From positions 1-35,815 of the forward strand of contig CAIRCN010000062.1 of the NCBI GenBank assembly GCA_903877135.1: 35,815 nt of DNA, given 5' to 3'. This document shows positions 1 to 10,548 of the stretch, one piece after another (within the stretch, counting starts at the first letter, position 1; every line of letters starts with the position of its first letter). Origin of the DNA: an uncultured Opitutia bacterium (lineage in GTDB: Bacteria; Verrucomicrobiota; Verrucomicrobiia; Opitutales; Opitutaceae). The notes beneath the pieces were generated by a model that was not told where the DNA came from, made no database searches, and saw only the letters and a list, made by a program, of their open reading frames with translations. A program made the translations under genes and the position numbers.

Positions 1-1
1 A

Positions 2-274
2 ACTGCTTTTGGGCAGATCTCCGGTAGTGGCGCCACCCCCAACGCCATCGGAGCCGCCCCCGAGAATCAAGTGCTCTTCCCTGGCGCCTACGACGCCTCT
101 GGCAACATCACCACTTGGACCGCCAGCAGCTACTACGGCAATACTAGTGGCGCCTATCAAAACCTCCAGATTCGCCCGGTGCCCGAACCCGCCACCTACG
201 GCGCGATCTTCCTCGGCGCCTGCCTTACCCTACTCGGCTACCGCCGCTTCCGTCAGCGCCGTCAGGTTGCTTGA
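2..274 (+). CDS. PEP-CTERM sorting-domain protein, C-terminal part
   Basis: Only the last 90 residues lie in the window; the 5' end is cut off. The frame ends with a classic PEP-CTERM tail: the VPEPATYG motif, one hydrophobic segment (AIFLGACLTLLGY) and a short Arg-rich end (RRFRQRRQVA). In this family the tail directs exported proteins to an exosortase, which is thought to cleave at PEP and hand the protein to the cell surface or matrix. The visible upstream part is rich in Gly, Ala, Thr, Ser and Asn, as expected of a secreted protein, but shows no recognisable catalytic domain, so its function is unknown. It converges on rdgB with 11 bp between the stop codons. Confidence 0.85.
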   Translation, partial: TAFGQISGSGATPNAIGAAPENQVLFPGAYDASGNITTWTASSYYGNTSGAYQNLQIRPVPEPATYGAIFLGACLTLLGYRRFRQRRQVA

Positions 275-285
275 GCTGACTCCGG

Positions 286-921
286 TCAGGCCTGGAGCCG
301 CCTACACTCGGCCACAGTTCTCGCCCATTCGGCCAGCCTCGCCCACGCCCGCGCCCGGTGACTGATGATGTTTTTAACCGTGGCACCCAACTCTGCATAG
401 CTCTCGCCGTGCCCGTCCGGCACGAAGAGCGGATCATACCCGAATCCACTGCCACCCCGCGGCGCAGGCAGCAACCGCCCGCCGCAGACGCCCTCGAAAA
501 CCAGTTCCTCGCCCGCCGGCCCCGCCAGATAGAGCACGCACAAAAAATGCGCACCGCGCCGCCCCTCCGGCACCTCGTTCATCACTCGCACCAGTTTGGC
601 GAGATTCGCGGCCGAGTCGCCTGCCGGTCCGGCAAAATAGGCCGACTCCACACCCGGCCCACCGCCGAGTTCGTCTACGCACAGCCCACTGTCGTCCGCT
701 AGCACCCAGCCCCCAGCCGGAAGCTGTTCACGCAGCGCCAGTGCCTTCTTCCGGGCGTTCCCCACAAAACTCCCGGCATCCTCCACCACAGGCGGCATCC
801 CACCCAACTCCACCGCCGACACGATTTCGATCCGTAACGGCCCGCTCACGGGCGAACTGTCTGCCAGCGCCTGCAGTTCCCGCGCCTTGTGCGCGTTACC
901 CGAGGCTAAATGCAGTCTCAT
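286..921 (-). CDS. rdgB: RdgB/HAM1 non-canonical purine NTP pyrophosphatase
   Basis: A house-cleaning enzyme that hydrolyses dITP, ITP and XTP to monophosphates, keeping deaminated purines out of DNA and RNA. The 211-residue protein has family hallmarks: the N-terminal substrate loop SGNAHK (residues 7-12), the DDSGL motif near one third of the length, and KNIISHRARA near the C terminus (the consensus SHR motif). Length is normal for the family. I chose the ATG at 921; an in-frame TTG at 927 is less likely. The start lies inside the end of ribD (26-bp overlap), so it is probably translationally coupled as the last gene of the leftward operon hydrolase-ribD-rdgB. Confidence 0.93.
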   Translation of the reverse strand: MRLHLASGNAHKARELQALADSSPVSGPLRIEIVSAVELGGMPPVVEDAGSFVGNARKKALALREQLPAGGWVLADDSGLCVDELGGGPGVESAYFAGPAGDSAANLAKLVRVMNEVPEGRRGAHFLCVLYLAGPAGEELVFEGVCGGRLLPAPRGGSGFGYDPLFVPDGHGESYAELGATVKNIISHRARAWARLAEWARTVAECRRLQA

Positions 922-2042
922 CGACAAACATCTTCTCGGGATACGTCACCCGCCCGCGGGTCAGCGTGTCCTCGCCCAACGCCTCGGCGTGCACATCTGC
1001 CAACCGCACGGCGTTCGCCAGTTTGTCCGTGCGCAGGCCGTTCAGCATCGGCTTCGCCCGGTCGTCCGCCAGCAGCACCGGCGCCCGGTAAACGAAATAG
1101 TAGTCGAGCTGCCGGTCCTGCAGAATCTGACTCACCAGTTGGACCCCGCCCTCGAAATACACCCCTGTGATCTTCTCTTCCACGCACTTTTGGCGGAACG
1201 CCGGCCACGGCGCGCGCTGTGTCGCCGATGGCAGCACCCACACCTGCACGCCCATGTCGCGCAACTTGCGCACATAGCCCATCCCACCGTGTGGCGTCGT
1301 CACCACCACCGTCCGCGCCCGAAACTCGTCCGTATAAATCTGCGGAACCTGTTTGTCCACGACCGTGCGCAGCAACCCGTCGAACACAAACCGCAGCGGG
1401 CACCACTCCACGGCCCCTGCCACCCGCGCCGTTAGCCGCGGGTTGTCCTTCAGCACCGTGCCCGCGCCCACCGCGATCGCCGGAAATAGCCGCCGCCAGC
1501 GGTGCACATCCGTCCGCGCCACTTCCCCGGTGATCCACTTCGATTCGCCTGTGCGGCACGCTAGACGGCCATCGAGCGTCACCGCCGATTTCGCCGCGAT
1601 TAGCGGCGTGCGGTGCGTTATCCAGTGGTTGAAAATCAAATTGAGGTCCGTGCATTCACGCTCCAACACCCCCGTCGTCACCTCTACGCCCGCCTCCCGT
1701 AGCACCTCGAAACCTCCGCCCGCGTGCGCCGGATTCGGGTCTGTCGCCCCCGCCACGACACGTTTGAGCCCCGCCGCGATGATCGCCTCCGTGCATGCGC
1801 CGGTGCGCCCCGGTGTCGAACACGGCTCCAGCGTCACGTAAAGCGTCGCGCCGGGCCGCGGCGGTTTGCCGCGCGCCAGCAGCGCCAGTCGTTCGGCATG
1901 CGGTCCGCCGTCCTCCGCGTGAAATCCCTCACCTACGATTTTTCCCTCCTCGACAATCACCGCGCCCACCATCGGATTCGGGTGCGTGGCGCCCCATCCC
2001 TGCCGGGCCAGCTCGAGCGCCCGCCGCATGAAAGTCTCGTGT

Positions 2043-2056
<14 letters not shown>
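896..2056 (-). CDS. ribD: Bifunctional riboflavin deaminase-reductase RibD
   Basis: Catalyses two successive steps of riboflavin synthesis: deamination of the pyrimidine intermediate and NADPH reduction of its ribosyl side chain. The N-terminal deaminase domain (about 1-145) shows zinc ligands in HAE (53-55), EPC (Cys79) and GAC (Cys88). The reductase domain follows, starting near KSAVTLDGRLA and containing VGAGTVLKDNPRL. The usual segment after EPC (S-H-x-GRTPPC) reads STPGRTGAC here, so the His and the PP pair differ while all metal ligands remain. Length (386 residues) is normal. It overlaps the upstream hydrolase gene by 14 bp and rdgB downstream. Confidence 0.95.
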
Positions 2057-3916
<1,860 letters not shown>

Positions 3917-3926
3917 TTTCATTCTC

Positions 3927-6707
3927 ATGACCAGCGCCCAAATCCGCCAGAGCTTCCTTGATTTCTTCGCCTCACACGGCCACACGATCGTCCCGTCGTC
4001 GTCGCTCCTGCCCGACTCGCCCGGCCTCCTCTTCACCAACGCCGGCATGAACCAGTTCGTGCCCATCTTCCTCGGCGACCGCGCCGCCGATGTCACCAAG
4101 TGGGCCGGCGCCCGCCCGGCGAAGGACACCCGCGCCGCCGACACGCAGAAATGCATCCGCGCCGGCGGCAAGCACAACGACCTCGAGGACGTCGGCTTCG
4201 ACACCTATCACCACACGCTCTTCGAGATGCTCGGCAACTGGTCCTTTGGTGACTACTTCAAAAAAGAGTCCGTCAACTGGGGCTGGGAACTCATCACGAA
4301 AATCTGGGGCATCCCGCCGAAACGCCTCTTCGCCACCGTTTACTCACCCGACAAATCCAAGGGCGACCCCTCCGACTTCGATCAGGAAGCCTACGACATT
4401 TGGGCCGACATCTTCCGCCGCGAAGGCCTCGACCCGGCCTTCCACATCATCAACGGCAACAAGAAGGACAATTTCTGGATGATGGGCGACACCGGCCCCT
4501 GCGGCCCCTGCTCCGAAATCCATTTCAACCTGCTTCCCACCGACGACGAGACCGCCGGCCGCAAACTCGTCAACGCCAGCAGCCCGCGCTGCATCGAAAT
4601 CTGGAACCACGTCTTCATCCAATTCAACGCCAATGCCGACGGCACCTTCTCGCCACTCGCCGCCAAGCACGTGGACACTGGCATGGGCTTCGAGCGCGTG
4701 GCCGGCATCTACGCCACCACCGGCGGTTTCAAGGATTTCACCAAAGACCCGTCGAACTACGCCGCCGACGTCTTTGCCCCGCTCTTCACGAGAATTGCCG
4801 AGCTCTCCGGCCGGACCTACGCCGCCACCGTCCCGACGAAGCGCGAGGGCCTGACCGAGCAGGAGAACACGGATGTCGCCTTCCGCGTCCTCGCCGACCA
4901 CGCGCGCTGCGTGAGTTGCGCCATCGCCGACGGGATCCTCCCCAGCAACGAAGGCCGCAACTATGTCATCCGCCGGATCCTCCGCCGCGGCATCCTCTAC
5001 GGCACCAAGATCGGCTTGAAGGTTGGCGACTTCTCGCAATTCGTCGCGCCCGTCGTGGAATCCCTCAGCAGCGTCTTCCCTGAGCTGAGGCAACAGCAAA
5101 ATATGATTCAGCGGGTGATTCGCGCTGAGGAAGAGTCCTTCGGTCGAACGATCGACCGCGGCCTTCAGATTTTCGAGCGAGCCACTCTGAATCCGGAGAT
5201 CATCGAAGTGCATCTCTCAACGGGAGGCTACGAGACGCAGAAGAGGATTAAAGGAGCAGACGCCTTCGAACTCTACGACACCTATGGCTTCCCGCTCGAC
5301 ATGACGCAGCTCCTCGCCACCGAGCGCGGACTCACGATCGACACTGCCGAGTTCGAGCGTCTGATGGACGAGCAGCGCAAGCGCGGCCAGGCCTCCACCA
5401 AGAAAGTCGTCGTCGTCGCCGCTACCGAGGGCGAAATCGCGGCCGACCTTCAGCCGACGAAGTTCGTCGGTTACGACCGGCTCACCGCTGACGCCAAACT
5501 CATCGACGTCGTCAAAACCGAGAAAGACACCTTCCTAGTTTTCGATCAGACGCCGCTCTACGCCGAGATGGGCGGACAGGCCGGCGACCACGGCGCGGCG
5601 AAAATCGCTGGGCAGACATTCGCCATCGTCGATGTCCTGAAAGACAAAGCCGGCCGCCACCTCCACAAGCTCGCCCCGGCCTGCGCGCTCGACATTTCCA
5701 AACTCAACCTCGTCGGCCAGCCGGCGCAGATCGGGGTCTCGCCGCTCACACGCCGCGCCATCTCGCGCCACCACACCGCCGCGCACCTCGTGCACTGGGC
5801 GCTGCGCAAGGTCCTCGGCAACCACGTCCGGCAAGCCGGCACGTCGAAAACGAAGGAGCGCCTCCGCTTCGACTTCCTCCACTTCGAGCAGGTGAAGCCC
5901 GAGCAGCTCCGCGAGATCGAGCACCTCGTCAACGACAAGGTTTTGGACAACGCCCCCATCTATTACGCCGACATTCCTTACTCCGAGGTCAAGGGCCGGC
6001 CCGACGTCCTCCAGTTCTTCGGCGATAAGTATGGCGACCGCGTGCGCGTCGTCCAAATCGGCGGCGACTCCGCCAGACTCAACGGCTACTCGATGGAGCT
6101 GTGCGGCGGCACACACGTCGCCACCGCCGGTGAAATTGGCATTGTCAGGTTCGTCGCCGAGATGGCGATCGCCGCCGGCACGCGCCGCCTCGAGGCTGTC
6201 GCCGGCCAGCCCGCTTTCGATTTTGTGGAAGACCACGAGGTGGCGCTCAAGGCGGTCAGCTCGAAGCTCAACGCCGGTCCGCAGGACGTGGCCCTCAAGC
6301 TCGACGCGCTTCTCGCCCAAAAAGCGGATCTTGAGAAGCAGCTTAAGGCGTTTCAGCAAAAGGCCCTCGCCGGACTCGCCGATGAGCTTGCATCCAAGGC
6401 AGTCATCCGTGACGGCCTGAAGTTTGTCTCCGCCATCGTCACCGTTTCCGATCAGGAAGCACTGCGCAGCCTCGGTTCGCAGGTCGCTGCCAAAATTGGC
6501 GAGGGCGTCGTCCAACTCGGCGCCGCACTCGGTGACCGCGCCAGCCTCGTTGCCTTCTGCACGCCTGGGGCGATCAAAGCCGGCCACCAGGCCGGCAAGG
6601 TCATCCAGACGCTCAGCACCCAGATCGGCGGCAAGGGCGGCGGTAAACTGGACTTCGCTATGGGCGGCGGCAAGGATATCGCCAAGCTGACCGACGTGCT
6701 GCGCTAG
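3927..6707 (+). CDS. alaS: Alanyl-tRNA synthetase AlaS
   Basis: Charges tRNA-Ala and edits mischarged Ser and Gly. The class II catalytic core occupies the N-terminal third or more (NAGMNQFVPIFLG near residue 40, then FEMLGNWSFGDYF). The editing domain carries the zinc motif HTAAH (His616, His620) and CGGTH (Cys726, His730). The C-terminal region has a coiled-coil-like stretch and the Gly-rich GGKGGGKLDFAMGGG end of the DHHA1 domain. At 926 residues it is slightly long. An atypical, lower-G+C patch with a few extra residues lies just before FELYDTYGFP (see findings). The start is the ATG 10 bp after leuB. Confidence 0.97.
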   Translation: MTSAQIRQSFLDFFASHGHTIVPSSSLLPDSPGLLFTNAGMNQFVPIFLGDRAADVTKWAGARPAKDTRAADTQKCIRAGGKHNDLEDVGFDTYHHTLFEMLGNWSFGDYFKKESVNWGWELITKIWGIPPKRLFATVYSPDKSKGDPSDFDQEAYDIWADIFRREGLDPAFHIINGNKKDNFWMMGDTGPCGPCSEIHFNLLPTDDETAGRKLVNASSPRCIEIWNHVFIQFNANADGTFSPLAAKHVDTGMGFERVAGIYATTGGFKDFTKDPSNYAADVFAPLFTRIAELSGRTYAATVPTKREGLTEQENTDVAFRVLADHARCVSCAIADGILPSNEGRNYVIRRILRRGILYGTKIGLKVGDFSQFVAPVVESLSSVFPELRQQQNMIQRVIRAEEESFGRTIDRGLQIFERATLNPEIIEVHLSTGGYETQKRIKGADAFELYDTYGFPLDMTQLLATERGLTIDTAEFERLMDEQRKRGQASTKKVVVVAATEGEIAADLQPTKFVGYDRLTADAKLIDVVKTEKDTFLVFDQTPLYAEMGGQAGDHGAAKIAGQTFAIVDVLKDKAGRHLHKLAPACALDISKLNLVGQPAQIGVSPLTRRAISRHHTAAHLVHWALRKVLGNHVRQAGTSKTKERLRFDFLHFEQVKPEQLREIEHLVNDKVLDNAPIYYADIPYSEVKGRPDVLQFFGDKYGDRVRVVQIGGDSARLNGYSMELCGGTHVATAGEIGIVRFVAEMAIAAGTRRLEAVAGQPAFDFVEDHEVALKAVSSKLNAGPQDVALKLDALLAQKADLEKQLKAFQQKALAGLADELASKAVIRDGLKFVSAIVTVSDQEALRSLGSQVAAKIGEGVVQLGAALGDRASLVAFCTPGAIKAGHQAGKVIQTLSTQIGGKGGGKLDFAMGGGKDIAKLTDVLR

Positions 6708-6738
6708 TCCGCGATCAGGGCCTGAGGCTCTCTTGGTC

Positions 6739-8202
6739 TCAAAGGACCATGAAGGCTAGGCCCATGATTACGGTTGGCATCAAAGCTCCGAGAAAAAGCC
6801 CGAGTGGCGAAATACCTTCCGGGAAAAACCGCTGCAGAATCGCCTGCCCGGCAGGGTTTGGGGCATTGGCGATCACCGTCAGTCCGCCACCGGTCACCGC
6901 GCCGGCGACCACCGCATATTTTAGTCCGGCCGTAAAGCCGGGCACCAGCGTGGCCAAGTAGGTGATGGCGGCGTTGTCGTTCAGCGCCGTCAGCGCCGTC
7001 GCACCGAGAAACAAGGCCGTTTCGCCGAGGCGCGTGAGCACCGGCTCGATCCACCAGCCTTGCAGGCCGCCGTGCACGACCAGCCCGGCGAGAAAAAATC
7101 CGACGAGCAACGGAGGCCGGAGGTCGAGTTTGCTCTGGTGGTGCGCCGTGGCCTGTGCGAAGGCGAGGAAGAACAGGAACGCCCCGATGAACAGCGCCGG
7201 ATAATGCGCCACAAACACCGTTAGCGCCATGAAGCTCAGGTGCATCGCCGTGATCAACACCGGCACGGATTCCCGTTTGCCGGCCAGGCCCTCGCGTCTG
7301 TCTGCGTCCTCTCGTGCGGTCCGCCCGGCGTCCAGCGCCGCGAACTCCTTCCGGAAAACCACCGCATAAAGCAGTGTCGCCACCACGATGCCCGCAAGCG
7401 CCCGCCAGCCAAAGTGCGCGAACATAAACGCCAGATCCCAATTCCACGGAGCGGCGACCATGAGGACCGGTGGCGCGGCAAAATGCGTGGAGGTGCCGCC
7501 CACCGAGACGTTGACGAACAGCAGTCCGAGCGTGGCGTAGCAGAACCGTGGCGTCGGCTTTAGCTCGTAGAATTGCCGGGCCAGCAGTAGCGCCGCGATC
7601 GTCATCGCCGCCGGTTCTGTGATGAACGAGCCCAGAACCGGGGCGACGATCAGAATCGCCAGCCACCACGCCGCCGTCGAGCCGCGGCCCAGCGAAGCCA
7701 CCATGCGCAAACCCTGCTCGGCCAGCACCAGCACGGGACGGGTCGAGGCCAGCGCCATGATTACCACCACGAACATCGGCTCCGTGAAATCCACGCGACG
7801 CCCGATGTAGTCCACGATTGTCGGCCAGCCCTTGAACCAAGTGATCGCCACCATCAGCACCAGCGCCCAAACGCCAAAGACCGCCTCAACCTCGCCGAGA
7901 AAATGCAGGATTTGCCCCTGAAAACTCACCTCATCCGGAACGCCGTCGTCATAGCTGTCGGCCGCCGTCTGTGGACTCAGCTTGAGCCGGGCCGCGTGCG
8001 CCGACTCGACCATGTGCGCCCAGTGGCGGAACTTTGCCGTCAGGAAAGTGTGGATGATCGCGAACAGGAAAATAACCGTCGCTACAAGATTGAACGGCTC
8101 GGCCTGGATGCGCCCCAGCAGCACTGCGCCCACCTGCGCAACCGCCCCGTCACCATAGCTATCGAGCGGAAGCGGAAACAGCGTTGGTGCTGCGGCGATC
8201 AT
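6739..8202 (-). CDS. Putative Na+/H+ antiporter (PF07399/DUF1504-like membrane protein)
   Basis: A 487-residue polytopic membrane protein with many hydrophobic segments, including LVATVIFLFAIIHTFL, AVFGVWALVLMVAI and MFVVVIMALA. Conserved-looking polar membrane motifs are SFITEPAAMTIAALL and NVSVGGTSTHFAAPPVLMVA, with TALNDNAAITYLATLVPG near the C terminus. These resemble the putative Na+/H+ antiporter family within the arsenite/NhaD-type ion transporter group. The ion specificity is inferred. The start ATG at 8202 overlaps the stop of the upstream HAD gene (ATGA), which argues for translational coupling; the frame remains open further upstream but lacks family-like sequence. It converges on alaS with a 31-bp gap and no clear terminator. 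Confidence 0.8.
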   Translation of the reverse strand: MIAAAPTLFPLPLDSYGDGAVAQVGAVLLGRIQAEPFNLVATVIFLFAIIHTFLTAKFRHWAHMVESAHAARLKLSPQTAADSYDDGVPDEVSFQGQILHFLGEVEAVFGVWALVLMVAITWFKGWPTIVDYIGRRVDFTEPMFVVVIMALASTRPVLVLAEQGLRMVASLGRGSTAAWWLAILIVAPVLGSFITEPAAMTIAALLLARQFYELKPTPRFCYATLGLLFVNVSVGGTSTHFAAPPVLMVAAPWNWDLAFMFAHFGWRALAGIVVATLLYAVVFRKEFAALDAGRTAREDADRREGLAGKRESVPVLITAMHLSFMALTVFVAHYPALFIGAFLFFLAFAQATAHHQSKLDLRPPLLVGFFLAGLVVHGGLQGWWIEPVLTRLGETALFLGATALTALNDNAAITYLATLVPGFTAGLKYAVVAGAVTGGGLTVIANAPNPAGQAILQRFFPEGISPLGLFLGALMPTVIMGLAFMVL

Positions 8203-8840
8203 AGGCGGGCCAAAAGTTCGTCCAGAGAATGGATGAAAATATCCGCGCCCGCCTGCACTTTCTCGCGCACCGTGTAGCGGCCGAAACCGACGAAGCAATC
8301 GACCACGGGCTTCGCCTCGAGGTCGCTCACGCCGTCGCCCACCATCACCGTGCGTTCGGGCCGCAGTTCCTGTTTCAACCGGGCAATCACCTCCGGCTTG
8401 CCTCCCGATCTCGTTGTGGGGAACACCCCGTCATAACCGCAATAGGCACCGTTCTTGTCAAAATGGAGTTCCACGGCCTCGACCCGCTTTACCCCAAGCA
8501 CATCGGCCAAGGGTCGGATCGCCGGCCGGAAGCCGCCACTGACGATGACCGGAGTCCATCCGCGAGCGACCAGCGCCGCAATCGTTGTGCGTGCCGTGGG
8601 CTCGATGGCCTGAACGTAATGCCGACCCACCGCGAGAGCGTCGTCCTTGCTGGGCCGGATGATATCGAGCCGCCGGCCGAAAACCTCCTCGACGCGCAGG
8701 AGGCCGTTCATCGCGTCGTTGGTCATTGCCTCGACGCGTGAAAAAATCTCCAGTCCGCGCACCCGGGCCAGCTCGTCGACTCCCTCGATGGCGCTCAGCG
8801 TGCTGTCACAGTCGAAACAGATGAGCTTGGGCGGATTCAC
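8199..8840 (-). CDS. HAD-superfamily IB phosphatase, SerB-like
   Basis: A 213-residue phosphatase with all HAD motifs: FDCDST (nucleophile Asp10, general acid Asp12), SGG at 101-103, Lys148 and the metal-binding GDGVSD at 168-173. The helical cap after motif I (EGVDELARVRG) resembles phosphoserine phosphatase, so hydrolysis of phosphoserine in serine synthesis is plausible, although related IB phosphatases act on other small phosphates. Translation appears to start at GTG 8840, with a GGAGG only one base upstream, closer than the normal spacing. A short hairpin (CCGCG/CGCGG, 8856-8869) lies just upstream. The stop overlaps the antiporter start by 4 bp. Confidence 0.85.
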   Translation of the reverse strand: MNPPKLICFDCDSTLSAIEGVDELARVRGLEIFSRVEAMTNDAMNGLLRVEEVFGRRLDIIRPSKDDALAVGRHYVQAIEPTARTTIAALVARGWTPVIVSGGFRPAIRPLADVLGVKRVEAVELHFDKNGAYCGYDGVFPTTRSGGKPEVIARLKQELRPERTVMVGDGVSDLEAKPVVDCFVGFGRYTVREKVQAGADIFIHSLDELLARL

Positions 8841-8880
8841 GCCTCCAAAACATCGCCGCGCTCCCGCGGCATGAGCAACA

Positions 8881-8906
8881 AAAAAGCCCTCCGCTAGGGA
8901 GGGCTT
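8881..8906 (-). terminator. Rho-independent terminator of the rpmJ-rpmE operon
   Basis: An 8-bp GC-rich stem (8885-8892 with 8898-8905) and a 5-base loop GCTAG, followed on the minus strand by a run of six T. It lies about 30 bp after the rpmE stop codon and upstream of the HAD gene, separating the two transcription units. It is the clearest intrinsic terminator in the window. Confidence 0.9.
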
Positions 8907-8934
8907 GGAAAATTACGGCCGTCGAACCGCCCGC

Positions 8935-9189
8935 TTACTTGGTGGCGGCGCTGCGCTTGAACTTCGAGGTGAACTTCTCGACGCGGCCCGCGGTGTCGAC
9001 GAGTCGCTTCTCGCCCGTGTAGGCGGGATGCGAGTCCATCGTCACGTCTCGCGCGACGATGAAATACTCCACGCCATCGATCGACTCCTTGCGGGCGGAT
9101 TTGATCGTGGACTTGGTAAGGAAACGCCTGCCGGTTCCGATATCGAGGAAGCAAACGTTATTGAGAGAGGGATGGCCTTCGGCTTTCAC
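8935..9189 (-). CDS. rpmE: 50S ribosomal protein L31, type B (zinc-free)
   Basis: An 84-residue protein of the large ribosomal subunit. It matches the type B L31 pattern: N-terminal KAEGHPSLNNVCFLDIGTG, the FLTKSTI segment, and the DSHPAYTG then FTSKFKR C terminus. The zinc-binding Cys set of type A L31 is missing (only one Cys is present), so this is the metal-free form. Translation starts at GTG 9189. It follows rpmJ by 19 bp and ends before a strong terminator. Confidence 0.93.
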   Translation of the reverse strand: MKAEGHPSLNNVCFLDIGTGRRFLTKSTIKSARKESIDGVEYFIVARDVTMDSHPAYTGEKRLVDTAGRVEKFTSKFKRSAATK

Positions 9190-9208
9190 GGCGGGAAATG
9201 GGGATTGA

Positions 9209-9334
9209 TCAGCCTTGGCGCGCCTTGTAGCGCGGCTCGACTTTGTTGATGACGTAAATCTTGCCCTTGCGGCGGACCACCTGGCAGGCCGGGTGACGCT
9301 TCTTGGCGGATTTGATGGAGGACACGACTTTCAT
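9209..9334 (-). CDS. rpmJ: 50S ribosomal protein L36, zinc-free form
   Basis: A 41-residue protein that starts [14 protein letters not shown] and ends YKARQG, the signature of the smallest large-subunit protein. Classical L36 binds zinc through three Cys and one His. Here only one Cys (CQVVRRKG) remains, so it belongs to the Cys-poor, YkgO-like class. The RNA-binding end EPRYKARQG is intact. It is the first gene of a two-gene operon with the similarly zinc-free L31. No Shine-Dalgarno is seen before the ATG at 9334. Confidence 0.93.
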   Translation of the reverse strand: MKVVSSIKSAKKRHPACQVVRRKGKIYVINKVEPRYKARQG

Positions 9335-9367
9335 AAAAGAGGTCAAAACAGAGGTCGCCTCCACCCC

Positions 9368-9373
9368 TGTCAA
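9368..9373 (-). promoter_or_regulatory. Possible -35 box for rpmJ-rpmE
   Basis: A perfect TTGACA on the minus strand, 34 bp upstream of the rpmJ ATG. A -10 at 17-bp spacing would read TGTTTT, which is weak, so only the -35 is suggestive. Between it and the start codon GAGGTC occurs twice on the plus strand (AGAGGTC-AAAAC-AGAGGTC); it could be a binding site but has no recognised identity. Confidence 0.35.
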
Positions 9374-9448
9374 CTGAAATGTCCCCAGCAGCGTCAGCGA
9401 GGAGTAATCAGCGTCTTGGCGCGATGCATAAACGGATGGTGCGGCCGC

Positions 9449-10003
9449 TCAGTTCACCCCTGGATCCTCCGGTTCGTTGGCCAGCAGCGCCCACTCGCCG
9501 CCCATCCGTGCCAGGAGCGTGCGCCAGAACCCGGCGTCCTGCGGCAATGTGAGCAAATCCGGCGAGGCGTCCGCGACTACCCACGTGGCGCATTCGAGTT
9601 CCTTTTCCAACTGCCCCGCCGACCAACCGGAATAGCCTTGGAATGCCCGCACCTCCACACCGCCATCGGCGAGAAGTTGCCCCGCCTTGTCCGGCTCGAC
9701 CCCAAAATGCAGCCGAAAACCGTCCGCCCGGTCCTCCCACGCCACGAGCAGCATCTGCTCCGTCTGCACCGGCCCGCCGGTAAACACCGCCACACCCGCG
9801 AGGGGCCCGAGCGCAAACTCGCCGTTGATTTCGCCGAGCCGTTTGCTCAGCGGACGGTTGAGCACCACGCCCATCGCTCCCTCGGCGTTGTGCGACGACA
9901 TCAGCACCACCGCGCGCCGAAAATTCGGATCGCGCATCGCCGGGTGCGCCAGCAAGAGTGCACCGGCTAGACTCGGCCTCTTGTTTTTGCTGCTTTCACG
10001 CAT
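9449..10003 (-). CDS. yqgE: YqgE/AlgH family protein (DUF179)
   Basis: A 184-residue soluble protein of the conserved YqgE/AlgH family, whose biochemical role is not established. Family features are GALLLAHPAMRDPNFRRAVVLM near the N terminus, GAMGVVLNRPL, the FTGGPVQ segment, and the FQGYSGWSAGQLEKEL motif in the second half. The ATG at 10003 gives a normal length. The frame is open far upstream through the dCMP deaminase region, but that is a shadow reading of another gene. It lies 47 bp downstream of the deaminase gene and may be co-transcribed with it. Confidence 0.9.
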   Translation of the reverse strand: MRESSKNKRPSLAGALLLAHPAMRDPNFRRAVVLMSSHNAEGAMGVVLNRPLSKRLGEINGEFALGPLAGVAVFTGGPVQTEQMLLVAWEDRADGFRLHFGVEPDKAGQLLADGGVEVRAFQGYSGWSAGQLEKELECATWVVADASPDLLTLPQDAGFWRTLLARMGGEWALLANEPEDPGVN

Positions 10004-10050
10004 CGGTCGATCGGGAGGAATTGGCGCGGGCGATTTGATGCCAGCGACGA

Positions 10051-10524
10051 TTACAGTTTCAGGATCTTGACCCCCGCCTCTTCGAGCAGCGGCGCCACGA
10101 GTTCGTCGTTCTTGTAATCGAGGCGATAACGCACCTCCGCGATGCCGGCGGCGGCGAGGATTTTCGCGCAGTTGATGCACGGGTAATGCGTCACATATGC
10201 CACGCAGCCCTCGACCGAGCTGCCGCGGCGCGCGGCGTCGGCCACCGCGTTTTGCTCGGCGTGCACCGTCGCCTGCTCGTGACCGTCGCGCATGCGCGAA
10301 TGGTGGGGCGTGCCCGGCAGGTGGCCGTTGTAGCCGGCCGCGACAATGCGGTTCTTGCGCGCCCCGCCCGTCACCACCACGCAGCCGACGTGGAGCCGCT
10401 CGCAGTTCGAGCGCGTGGCCAGCAGCACAGCCGTTGCCATGAAATACTCGTCCCACGACGGACGGTGCGGAAATTTTGACGCGGCTTTGGCGATCAGATC
10501 GACGGGATTTTTGGCGGCACTCAT
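10051..10524 (-). CDS. Deoxycytidylate (dCMP) deaminase
   Basis: A 157-residue zinc enzyme of the ComEB/dCMP deaminase family, converting dCMP to dUMP for thymidylate synthesis. The fold is marked by SWDEYFMATAVLLATRSNC near the N terminus, an Asn-containing AAGYNGHLPGTPH substrate loop, HAEQNAVADAA (zinc His and catalytic Glu) and HYPCINCAKIL (two zinc Cys). An alternative start at 10533 would add three residues (MFS); neither has a Shine-Dalgarno. It is divergent from the type III PKS operon; the 56-bp spacer contains a perfect hairpin. Confidence 0.9.
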   Translation of the reverse strand: MSAAKNPVDLIAKAASKFPHRPSWDEYFMATAVLLATRSNCERLHVGCVVVTGGARKNRIVAAGYNGHLPGTPHHSRMRDGHEQATVHAEQNAVADAARRGSSVEGCVAYVTHYPCINCAKILAAAGIAEVRYRLDYKNDELVAPLLEEAGVKILKL

Positions 10525-10548
10525 GGAAAACATCCGGCATTCTGGACA

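Noticed and set aside
276-289. CTGAC-TCCG-GTCAG hairpin between the first two genes
   Set aside because: Five base pairs and no T-tract; too weak to call a terminator.
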